Below are positions 1 through 4,960 of a stretch of DNA of 6,175 nt, piece by piece (the stretch's first letter is position 1; every line of letters begins with the position of its first letter). Source of the DNA: Treponema sp. (GTDB taxonomy: Bacteria; Spirochaetota; Spirochaetia; Treponematales; Breznakiellaceae). A program made the translations under genes and the position numbers. The DNA is taken from NCBI GenBank assembly GCA_031289935.1, contig JAITON010000003.1:1-6175 (forward strand). Direction: 5' to 3'. Under the pieces are notes generated by a model that searched no databases, was not told the DNA's origin, and saw only the letters and a program-made list of their open reading frames with translations.

Positions 1-953
1 TAGAGGCCTTGGCCCGGAGCGCGGGGAGTCAGTTGGGCAACCGGGGCGAAGTGAGCCGCTTTAAGTACCGGGACCGGGAGGCGGCCCTTATGGAACTTCT
101 CTTTGTTATGAGCGGCGCATCTTATTCGGGCTGGGCTCTCTGCGTGGAACTGGACAGGCCGGAGGGTGCAGCTTCCGGCAGCAAGCCGCCTTTGCTCATC
201 GCCCTGGCATACGGACCGGCCCAGGGCGGCTTTGACGATCTCCACCTTTCCGCCCTGAATTCCCTGGCGCCCTCGGATGCGGACCTGTACGCACCGGGGC
301 CGGTTATGGAATTCGGCTGGCCCCGGGGCGAACGGATACCGGTAATCCTGGCGGGAAACGGGGTAGGTACCTGGGTCCGGGAATACGATGCCGAAGCCTC
401 CCAGGCGCTGGTAGAACGGGAATACCTGGTCCTGGAACGCTACGCCGCATCTTCCCTCTGGCAGGAGGCTTGGACCCGGTTTTACCGTATCATTTACCGG
501 GACGCCTTTGACCGGCTGGCCGAAGCGGCCTTCGACCTGGAGCGTTTCTGGACCCGCAGCTCCTTCCCCTCAGCCGAAGAGGACCGGGGAAAGCTCAACC
601 GGGACCTGGCCTCATCGGCCCTGGCCTGGGTACAGAGCTTTAGCTACGAACGAAACTCCACAGGCAGTGATTTCGTCAACCCCGTGAGCGCGGCCCTGGA
701 AGGCCGGGGGGACTGCGACAGCCGGGCCCTGCTCTGGGCACTCATCCTCCAGCAGGCTGATATACCTGCCGCCATGATGGTTTCCCGGGAATACAGCCAC
801 GCCATGGGCCTGGCGGAGCTTCCCGGCGAAGGGGCCCGCTTCCCGGACGGGGACTTGGAATGGCTCGTGGCAGAGACCACCGAAAAGGTCGCCCTGGGAC
901 TGATCGGGGCCAGCGTCAGCGATCCGGCAAAATGGTTCGCCATTCGTTTCTAA
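1..953 (+). CDS. Transglutaminase-like (Cys-His) domain protein, probably 5'-truncated by the window edge
   Basis: The C-terminal third carries a transglutaminase-like pattern. Numbering from a TTG at position 9, it has GRGDCDSRALLWALILQ with the likely nucleophile Cys236, then a His in EYSHAM (His264), then LVAETT with Glu289 where this superfamily usually has Asp. About 230 residues before it are not recognisable to me; they contain aromatic-rich helical stretches and no obvious signal peptide. The reading frame is open to the left edge (first whole codon at position 3), and codon use there matches the rest, so the gene probably starts upstream. An internal ATG at 90 has a good Shine-Dalgarno GGGAGG 8 nt upstream (76-81) and would give 287 residues, so a start inside the window is possible. 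The stop lies 6 bp from the stop of the convergent gene. Such domains act as proteases, peptidases or cross-linkers, or are inactive; the substrate cannot be told here. Confidence 0.7.
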   Translation, partial: EALARSAGSQLGNRGEVSRFKYRDREAALMELLFVMSGASYSGWALCVELDRPEGAASGSKPPLLIALAYGPAQGGFDDLHLSALNSLAPSDADLYAPGPVMEFGWPRGERIPVILAGNGVGTWVREYDAEASQALVEREYLVLERYAASSLWQEAWTRFYRIIYRDAFDRLAEAAFDLERFWTRSSFPSAEEDRGKLNRDLASSALAWVQSFSYERNSTGSDFVNPVSAALEGRGDCDSRALLWALILQQADIPAAMMVSREYSHAMGLAELPGEGARFPDGDLEWLVAETTEKVALGLIGASVSDPAKWFAIRF

Positions 954-959
954 AGCCCC

Positions 960-1610
960 CTAGAAGCTCAGGAGCAGGGAGTAGGCCTCATCAATCGTTT
1001 GACAGGCCAGCAGCGTGGTCTTGAGGTCCCGGTTTTTCAGACGGACGCTGAAAAAGGACAGGGTTTGCAGGTAGTAGGCATGCTGATTGTAAGCCGCAGC
1101 GATCATAAAGAGGAGCCGCACCGGTTCATCGTCCAAAGGCTGGAAATCCGTAATATCGACCCGGCTGATTCCCACGGACACTACCAGGTCGGTTACCGAG
1201 GACAGACGCACATGGGGTATAGCGATGCCCTGGCCGATGGCGGTGCTCATGAGCTCGTCCCGTTTGATAATCTCCTGGACCAGTTCCTGCCGGTTCTTGA
1301 TCTGGGGCGCCTGGGCAAGATTATCCGCCAGGGCCCGCAGGGCGGATTCCTTGCCGGTATAGTTCAGGAAGACAATCCGGTCCGGGGAAATGATGTTTTC
1401 CACCCGGACAATCTGGGCCTGGAACTCCCTGTTCTGGATCGAAAGCCGGTCATTGACCCAGCTTTCGATTTCCGTCTTTTTGAACCGCCATACCGTGCCG
1501 ATCTTCCCGGCGGGGATCTCTCCCTTCTGGGCCCAGTCGTAGATGGTCCGGTCGGATACCCGCAGATACTTGGAAACTTCTTCAAGGGTAAGAATATCAT
1601 CATCAATCAT
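960..1610 (-). CDS. ptsN: HTH (excisionase/MerR-type) - PTS EIIA (PtsN-like) fusion protein
   Basis: This 216-residue protein joins two domains. Residues about 4-55 form an excisionase-family helix-turn-helix (ILTLEEVSKYLRVSDRTIYDW, then GEIPAGKIGTVWRF). Residues about 75-216 form a fructose/mannitol/nitrogen-type PTS EIIA domain. The phospho-acceptor His is in GIAIPHVRL (His133), and a second conserved His lies in NQHAYYL (His177). EIIA-Ntr proteins take phosphate from an NPr/HPr-like carrier and act by phosphorylation-dependent protein contact rather than sugar import; the fused HTH suggests this one acts directly on DNA. I chose ATG 1610 over the in-frame ATG at 1640 because the HTH motif begins right after 1610, and because the promoter -10 box lies between the two ATGs, so a transcript from it would not contain the 1640 codon. 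Neither ATG has a Shine-Dalgarno. Spirochaete ptsN genes of this fused type are known; the symbol is by family, not proven orthology. Confidence 0.9.
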   Translation of the reverse strand: MIDDDILTLEEVSKYLRVSDRTIYDWAQKGEIPAGKIGTVWRFKKTEIESWVNDRLSIQNREFQAQIVRVENIISPDRIVFLNYTGKESALRALADNLAQAPQIKNRQELVQEIIKRDELMSTAIGQGIAIPHVRLSSVTDLVVSVGISRVDITDFQPLDDEPVRLLFMIAAAYNQHAYYLQTLSFFSVRLKNRDLKTTLLACQTIDEAYSLLLSF

Positions 1611-1620
1611 AATTGATGAC

Positions 1621-1650
1621 AATATAGCAAGAGACCGCATAAAATGTCAA
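1621..1650 (-). promoter_or_regulatory. Sigma70-type promoter of the HTH-EIIA gene, abutting the start codon
   Basis: On the minus strand a perfect -35 TTGACA (1645-1650) is followed after 18 nt by -10 TATATT (1621-1626). Only 10 nt separate the -10 from ATG 1610. A start site at the usual distance, near 1614, leaves a 5' leader of about 4 nt with no room for a Shine-Dalgarno. The boxes are seen directly; leaderless translation is inferred. Confidence 0.7.
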
Positions 1651-1691
1651 TGGACTGGCGCCCAGGAAGCGCTTATTTATACAACCGGGTC

Positions 1692-1705
1692 CGGCATGTA
1701 TGCCG
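1692..1705. promoter_or_regulatory. Palindrome CGGCAT-N2-ATGCCG upstream of the HTH-EIIA promoter
   Basis: Two perfect 6-bp arms around a 2-bp centre lie in the 108-bp gap between cdd and the HTH-EIIA gene, about 42 bp upstream of the -35. The same arms occur with one centre base changed inside the flavodoxin promoter (2852-2865). It is too short and lacks a U-run, so it is not a terminator; a repressor or activator site is the likelier reading. Confidence 0.4.
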
Positions 1706-1748
1706 CAATAAGGGCATTCAGGGAACGCGCCGGTTAACGTCAAGTTTA

Positions 1749-2153
1749 TCAGCGCTTCCCTAAATCGTGGAGAGAATCCCAGGGTAAAAGCTCTCCCAAG
1801 CTAGTCCGCACCCGTTCCGGGCCGGCGCCCCCGAAATAGACCGGTGCATCGCTGCCCATAAACTCGCTTAAGACCTGACGGCAAGCCCCGCAGGGCCCCA
1901 CCGGCGCATCCGAATCGAGGGCCGCAATAGCCAGGGCCATAAAGCGCCGCTGCCCGGCCGCCACCGCCTGGGCCGCCGCATTCCGTTCCGCGCAAATGGT
2001 GAGCCCGTAGGAACGGTTCTCCACATTACAGCCCCGGTATATGTTTCCGTCCCCGGCCAGAAGCGCCGCCCCCACCCGAAAACGCGAATAGGGCGCATAG
2101 GCCCCGGCCGCCGCCGTCTGCGCGGCCTCAAACAACTCATCCAAGTCCAGCAT
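1749..2153 (-). CDS. cdd: Cytidine deaminase
   Basis: This 134-residue protein hydrolyses cytidine and deoxycytidine to uridine and deoxyuridine plus ammonia in cytosolic pyrimidine salvage. It matches the short, homotetrameric zinc-dependent class in length. Visible motifs are YAPYSRFRVGAAL (19-31), the nucleoside-binding NVEN (43-46), TICAERNA with zinc ligand Cys54 and catalytic Glu56, and PCGACRQ with zinc ligands Cys88 and Cys91. All four key residues are present, so the enzyme should be active. The start at 2153 is preceded by a strong purine-rich Shine-Dalgarno (AGGAGG, 5 nt before ATG) and fits the family N-terminus. It is divergent from the tRNA-Leu gene and lies upstream of the HTH-EIIA gene on the same strand, but that gene has its own promoter. 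No convincing -35/-10 pair was found for cdd. Confidence 0.96.
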   Translation of the reverse strand: MLDLDELFEAAQTAAAGAYAPYSRFRVGAALLAGDGNIYRGCNVENRSYGLTICAERNAAAQAVAAGQRRFMALAIAALDSDAPVGPCGACRQVLSEFMGSDAPVYFGGAGPERVRTSLGELLPWDSLHDLGKR

Positions 2154-2188
2154 AGTCTCCTCCTCATCATGGTTAATGGTAACAGAAT

Positions 2189-2200
2189 ACCCTAAAGGGT
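2189..2200. promoter_or_regulatory. Short inverted repeat ACCCT-N2-AGGGT upstream of cdd
   Basis: Five-base perfect arms around two bases lie 36 bp upstream of the cdd start, in the divergent region shared with tRNA-Leu. It could be an operator, but the arms are short enough to arise by chance. No clear promoter could be placed against it. Confidence 0.2.
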
Positions 2201-2224
2201 AGACAAAAAACAGAGAGACCGGAG

Positions 2225-2253
2225 TTGATTCTTCGCCGGTACTATGCTAGACT
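2225..2253 (+). promoter_or_regulatory. Probable promoter of tRNA-Leu
   Basis: TTGATT (2225-2230) and TAGACT (2248-2253) are separated by 17 nt, each matching 4 of 6 consensus bases. The expected start is near 2260, about 5 nt before the mature tRNA. An alternative -10, TATGCT at 2243-2248, would lack a well-spaced -35. Confidence 0.45.
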
Positions 2254-2264
2254 CATCCCATTCC

Positions 2265-2347
2265 GCCGGGGTGATGGAATGGTAGACATTGGGGACTTAA
2301 AATCCCCTGGCCGTAAGGCCGTGTGAGTTCGAGTCTCATCCCCGGCA
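2265..2347 (+). tRNA. tRNA-Leu (anticodon UAA)
   Basis: The full class II cloverleaf can be drawn. The acceptor arms GCCGGGG (2265-2271) and CCCCGGC (2340-2346) pair fully, with discriminator A at 2347. The D arm carries AATGGTAGA. The anticodon stem GGGGA/TCCCC (2291-2295 with 2303-2307) closes the loop CTTAAAA, giving anticodon TAA at 2298-2300, which reads UUA and by wobble UUG. The long variable arm forms GGCC-GTAA-GGCC (2309-2320). The T arm is GTGAG-TTCGAGT-CTCAT (2323-2339). The 3' CCA is not encoded (AAA follows), so it must be added by tRNA nucleotidyltransferase. The long variable arm and A discriminator fit leucine identity. Confidence 0.97.
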
Positions 2348-2360
2348 AAATGTCCCCAAC

Positions 2361-2397
2361 GGCCCCGTTTGCCTTGAAGTAACAGGGGCTTCGTGTT
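2361..2397. terminator. Possible stem-loop between tRNA-Leu and the flavodoxin gene
   Basis: GGCCCC (2361-2366) can pair with GGGGCT (2385-2390), extended by GTT/AAC with one bulge, followed on + by TTCGTGTTT. The genes on both sides converge here, so a bidirectional terminator is expected. The loop is long and the U-tract broken, so this is tentative. Confidence 0.3.
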
Positions 2398-2400
2398 TCC

Positions 2401-2826
2401 CTAGGCCAATTCCCCGGTAAGTTCCCGGGCGAAGGCCCCGGCCCTTTCCAGGTCTGCGGCATTGGGCCGGCCCTGGTGCAGAATTTTGAATTCCCCCCGG
2501 CAATGGAACTCCTTTTCCAAGAGGGGAATCCCCCTGGCGTCCAGAAGTTTTTTGATATGGGGATAGACGGACTTGACCACCGCCGTAGTACTGAACACCG
2601 CCACCCGTTTTACCTTGGCCGGGTCCAGGCCCTGAATAAAGGCCTTAACCGTCTCGTCGAGCCCGAAAGCGTAGACCGCCGAGCCCAGGAAGAGCAAATC
2701 GGTCTCGCCGCTCAGGGCGCTCTCCGCCGCCCCGATAGATACCGCCTGCACCCCGGCAGCCTCCGCAATGGCCCGGGCCAGTTTTTCAGTATTGCCTGAC
2801 TTAGACAAAAATCGTACTGCTATCAT
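2401..2826 (-). CDS. Flavodoxin-domain protein
   Basis: This 141-residue protein has a Rossmann-like flavodoxin fold signature. A beta strand (IAVRFLS) leads into the FMN phosphate loop SKSGNT (8-13), matching the S/T-x-S/T-G-N-T pattern, and LLFLGSAVYAFGLDETV (44-60) looks like the second FMN-contacting loop. The C-terminal part FHCRGEF (107-113) followed by GRPNAADLERAGAFAREL resembles the small 'flavodoxin family protein' group common in anaerobes, which carries a conserved Cys here. It probably binds FMN and carries electrons in the cytosol; no partner is visible. The start at 2826 has a Shine-Dalgarno (GAGGAG) 5-10 nt upstream and sits behind a strong promoter. It faces the tRNA gene and is not obviously co-transcribed with its neighbours. 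Confidence 0.85.
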   Translation of the reverse strand: MIAVRFLSKSGNTEKLARAIAEAAGVQAVSIGAAESALSGETDLLFLGSAVYAFGLDETVKAFIQGLDPAKVKRVAVFSTTAVVKSVYPHIKKLLDARGIPLLEKEFHCRGEFKILHQGRPNAADLERAGAFARELTGELA

Positions 2827-2842
2827 AATGTCTCCTCTGGAT

Positions 2843-2872
2843 ACTATACGGCGGCATATATGCCGGTGTCAA
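2843..2872 (-). promoter_or_regulatory. Promoter of the flavodoxin gene with palindromic operator in its spacer
   Basis: A perfect -35 TTGACA (2867-2872) and -10 TATAGT (2843-2848) are 18 nt apart. The spacer contains the perfect 14-bp palindrome CGGCATATATGCCG (2852-2865). A protein bound there would block RNA polymerase, or, as in MerR-type control, could distort the spacer. The palindrome arms recur at 1692-1705. Confidence 0.7.
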
Positions 2873-2888
2873 GTTAATCGGCGCCTTC

Positions 2889-3338
2889 CTAGCCCCACTC
2901 GTGGATAGGCGACTCCCGGGCTACCCGCTGGTCCATGCGGCGAAGACGGCGGGAAAGGTCCCGGGCAAGGTTCATAATCAGCATGGAAAAGGCGTCAGGG
3001 TCCTCGTGGTGGAGCCGGTACAGGGCCTTGTTCGAGATGGACAGGACCCGAACCGGGGAAAGCGCCCGAATCGCGGCCTCGGAGGGCATGATGTCCAGGA
3101 CCTCCATCTCCCCGAACTCGTCGCCCTGGGCCATCTCCGCCAGGACCGTTCCCTGTTTGATTACCGCGATCCGGCCCTCCAGAATAAAACGGATACGGTC
3201 GTTGAGACTCCCCTCGGAAATGATCAGAGCGCCGGCCTCAAAGCCTTCCGCTTCCATCAGGGGGATTATCTGCTCAAGCTGACTGCCGGTAAGGCCGCCG
3301 AAGAGGGGATAACGCTCAAGGACTGCCGGCTTCACCAT
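2889..3338 (-). CDS. Stand-alone cyclic-nucleotide-binding-domain (Crp-like sensor) protein
   Basis: This 149-residue protein is a single CRP/FNR-type cyclic nucleotide-binding beta-barrel with flanking helices. FGGLTGSQLEQIIPLME is the N-terminal helix, FEAGALIISEG and RIRFILEGRIAVI are barrel strands, and GDEFGEMEVLDIMPSEAAIRA (72-92) is the phosphate-binding cassette. The Gly and Glu of the cassette (FGE, Glu77) are kept, but the Arg that contacts the cyclic phosphate in CRP (RSA pattern) is replaced, reading SEA here, so cAMP binding is doubtful. The C-terminal helix ends at residue 149 with no helix-turn-helix, so it is not a complete transcription factor. It starts 3 nt after the serS stop and has no close Shine-Dalgarno (the nearest purine run, GGAAGGGGG, ends 11 nt upstream), so it is probably translated by coupling with serS. 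Role unknown; perhaps a signalling or partner-binding module. Confidence 0.85.
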   Translation of the reverse strand: MVKPAVLERYPLFGGLTGSQLEQIIPLMEAEGFEAGALIISEGSLNDRIRFILEGRIAVIKQGTVLAEMAQGDEFGEMEVLDIMPSEAAIRALSPVRVLSISNKALYRLHHEDPDAFSMLIMNLARDLSRRLRRMDQRVARESPIHEWG

Positions 3339-3341
3339 GGC

Positions 3342-4643
3342 TCAGGAGGCCCCCTTCCGTGTAATCCGGTCGAAACCCACGTAGGGGACCAGGACCGGGG
3401 GAATCTTTACCGAACCGTCAGCCTGCTGGAAGTTTTCCAGCACCGCGATAATGGCCCGGGACAGGGCGATGGCCGTACCGTTGAGCAGGTGGACGTACTT
3501 GTTCCTGCCATCATCATCCTTATACTTGATGTTGAGCCGCCGGGCCTGGTAATCCGTGCAGTTGCTCGTGGAAGTAACCTCCCCCCAGTCACCGGCCCCC
3601 GAGGCCGGCCCGGAGGAGCGGCCCGGCATCCAGGCCTCTAAATCCCACTTGCGGTAGGCCGGAGCCCCCAGATCGCCGGTACAGGTGTCCACTACCCGGA
3701 AAGGGATACCGAGACCGGAGAATATCTCCTCCTCGATACCCCGGAGTTCCTCGTGGAAACGGCCCGAATCCCCGGGCAGGCAATAGACGAACATCTCCAG
3801 CTTACTGAACTGATGCACCCGGTAGAGGCCCTTGGAGAACTGGCCCGCAGCCCCGGCCTCCCGGCGGAAGCAGTGGGAAAGCCCCGCCAGGCGCAGGGGA
3901 AGCTGATCCTTGCTCAAGACCGTATCCGCATAGTAGCCCCCCAGGGTGATTTCCGCCGTGCCCACCAGGCAGGTCCCCTCCCCTTCCAGCGTATAGACGT
4001 TGGACTCCGCCCCCCGGGGGTTAAAGCCGATCCCTTCCAGGATCTCCTCCCGGGCCAGGTCGGGGGTGATAAAGGGGGTAAAGCCCTTCTTTTGGAGGAT
4101 ATCCAGGGCGTAGCGGGTAAGGCCCAACTCCAGAAAGACCCCCTCGTTCTTGAGGTAGTAGAACTTAGCGCCCGACACCTTGGCGCCCGCGTCAAAGTCG
4201 ATAATATCCAGGTCCCGGCCCAACTGCACATGGTCGGCGGGCTCAAAGTCGAAACGAGTAGGCTCCCCTACCCGCTTGACCTCCAGGTTGTCCTTGTCTT
4301 CCTTGCCCCGGGGCGCATCGGGGTGGGCCATGTTGGGGATACGCCGGGCCTCGGTTTCCAGCTCCCTTTCCAGGCCCGCCAGCTCCGCCTCGGCGGAGGC
4401 AATGCCGTCCTTGAGCTTCCGGCCCTCCTCAACGAGGGCCGCCCGCCGGTCAGGGTCGAGCTTGGCCTTCATGGCCGCCGCGTTGGCGTTCCGCTGCTGC
4501 TGTAGGCCCTGGAGGCCGGTCACGAGCCCGGCCCGCTTCCCGAAGAGCCTCGCCACCGCATCGGCGTCGGCCTTCATGTAGCGGCTGGCGATGTTTTGCT
4601 TCACCTCATCAAGGTGGTCAATGATAAAATGATAATCCAGCAT
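3342..4643 (-). CDS. serS: Serine--tRNA ligase
   Basis: This 433-residue enzyme activates serine with ATP and charges tRNA-Ser (and tRNA-Sec where present). Residues 1-105 form the tRNA-binding arm, with the usual MLDYHFIIDHLDEVKQNI start and a long antiparallel coiled coil (about 28-102). The class II core follows: GFTPFITPDL (187-196), TAEITL (229-234), motif 2 around GLSHCFRREAG (254-264) with GLYRVHQFSKLE (272-283), TGDLGAPAYRKWDLEAWMPG (322-341), and motif 3 around LLNGTAIALSRAIIAVLENF (386-405). Length is near the family's usual 420-430. Residues 342-353 between AWMPG and EVTSTSN look about eight residues longer than in well-known bacterial enzymes. The start is fixed by the family N-terminus, yet there is no Shine-Dalgarno and the -10 box ends 9 nt upstream. 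Its stop is followed 3 nt later by the cNMP-domain gene, so the two form an operon. Confidence 0.97.
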   Translation of the reverse strand: MLDYHFIIDHLDEVKQNIASRYMKADADAVARLFGKRAGLVTGLQGLQQQRNANAAAMKAKLDPDRRAALVEEGRKLKDGIASAEAELAGLERELETEARRIPNMAHPDAPRGKEDKDNLEVKRVGEPTRFDFEPADHVQLGRDLDIIDFDAGAKVSGAKFYYLKNEGVFLELGLTRYALDILQKKGFTPFITPDLAREEILEGIGFNPRGAESNVYTLEGEGTCLVGTAEITLGGYYADTVLSKDQLPLRLAGLSHCFRREAGAAGQFSKGLYRVHQFSKLEMFVYCLPGDSGRFHEELRGIEEEIFSGLGIPFRVVDTCTGDLGAPAYRKWDLEAWMPGRSSGPASGAGDWGEVTSTSNCTDYQARRLNIKYKDDDGRNKYVHLLNGTAIALSRAIIAVLENFQQADGSVKIPPVLVPYVGFDRITRKGAS

Positions 4644-4652
4644 GATGATGAT

Positions 4653-4681
4653 ACTATAGCGAAGGCCGGGCCCTTACGCAA
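4653..4681 (-). promoter_or_regulatory. Promoter of serS, abutting the start codon
   Basis: On the minus strand TTGCGT (4676-4681) and TATAGT (4653-4658) are 17 nt apart. Only 9 nt (ATCATCATC) separate the -10 from ATG 4643, so transcription starting at the usual distance gives a leader of about 2-3 nt. The TATAGT box is identical to that of the flavodoxin gene. The -35 match is moderate. Confidence 0.6.
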
Positions 4682-4691
4682 GGTCCCGGCC
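4664..4691. promoter_or_regulatory. 28-bp dyad overlapping the serS -35 region
   Basis: GGCCGGG (4664-4670) and CCCGGCC (4685-4691) are perfect 7-bp arms. Inside them CCTT and AAGG (4672-4675, 4680-4683) also pair around ACGC, leaving one mismatch, so the stem is 12 positions long. It covers the serS -35 and part of the spacer. It could be an operator, or a hairpin ending transcripts from lysR, although no U-run follows on either strand. Confidence 0.45.
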
Positions 4692-4801
4692 GGTTGTACA
4701 GCTCGCGGCTCCGCGTGGAATAGTGAGGAAGCGGCTCAGCCGGAACCGCCGGGAAGGGCCGCCTGTTCAGGAAGTTTGGATAAACCCGTTCTTACCGCCC
4801 C

Positions 4802-4939
4802 AAACTCGCGAGAGTTTACTCTAAACTCGCGAGAGTTTACTCCATCCGGCCGCCCTTTTACTCCATCCGGCCGCCCTTTTACTCCATCCGGCCGCCCTTT
4901 TGTTCCATCCGGCCGCCCTTTTACTCCATCCGGCCGCCC
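4802..4939. repeat. 21-bp tandem repeat array, two subtypes, 6.6 copies
   Basis: Two type A units (4802-4822, 4823-4843) begin AAACTCGCGAGAGTTT and end ACTCT or ACTCC. Four type B units (4844-4864, 4865-4885, 4886-4906, 4907-4927) and a partial one (4928-4939) begin ATCCGGCCGCCC and end TTTTACTCC; the third has TTTTGTTCC instead. A and B keep the same 21-bp period and share the TTTACTC end, so they derive from one unit. Type A holds an inverted repeat AAACTC-GCGA-GAGTTT. The unit is 7 codons: on + it reads NSREFTP or SGRPFTP, on - it reads RVNSREF or GVKGRPD. There are no spacers, so it is not a CRISPR array. It is likely to vary in copy number between strains. Confidence 0.9.
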
Positions 4940-4960
4940 GGTCAGCTTATCAAGGGGTGT

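Larger units (their letters stand above)
4644..4960. other. Gene-free stretch between lysR and serS
   Basis: This 317-bp interval contains the serS promoter and dyad at its left end and the 21-bp repeat array at 4802-4939. Between them (4692-4801) I see no promoter, RNA or coding signal. No standard terminator follows lysR. Frames crossing it are open mainly because the repeat unit is a multiple of three and lacks stops. Confidence 0.6.

Noticed and set aside
999..1616. A 205-codon open frame on + opposite the HTH-EIIA gene
   Set aside because: The opposite strand encodes two conserved domains; this is a shadow frame.
1611..1640. A ten-residue N-terminal extension of the HTH-EIIA protein from ATG 1640
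   Set aside because: The -10 box lies inside this segment, there is no Shine-Dalgarno, and the HTH family starts at the later Met.
1692..1705. The palindrome as a terminator for cdd
   Set aside because: The arms are only 6 bp with a 2-bp centre that cannot form an RNA loop, and no U-run follows.
2253..2462. A 69-codon open frame on - across the tRNA gene
   Set aside because: It reads the antisense of tRNA-Leu and overlaps the flavodoxin end in another frame.
2901..3641. A 246-codon open frame on + opposite the cNMP-domain gene and the serS end
   Set aside because: It is antisense to two recognised genes and has no recognisable domain.
3753..4505. A 250-codon open frame on + opposite serS
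   Set aside because: It is antisense to a clear serS gene and shows no family motif; long antisense frames are common in GC-rich coding DNA.
4802..4939. Possible CRISPR array
   Set aside because: The units are directly adjacent with no unique spacers, and no cas genes are present.
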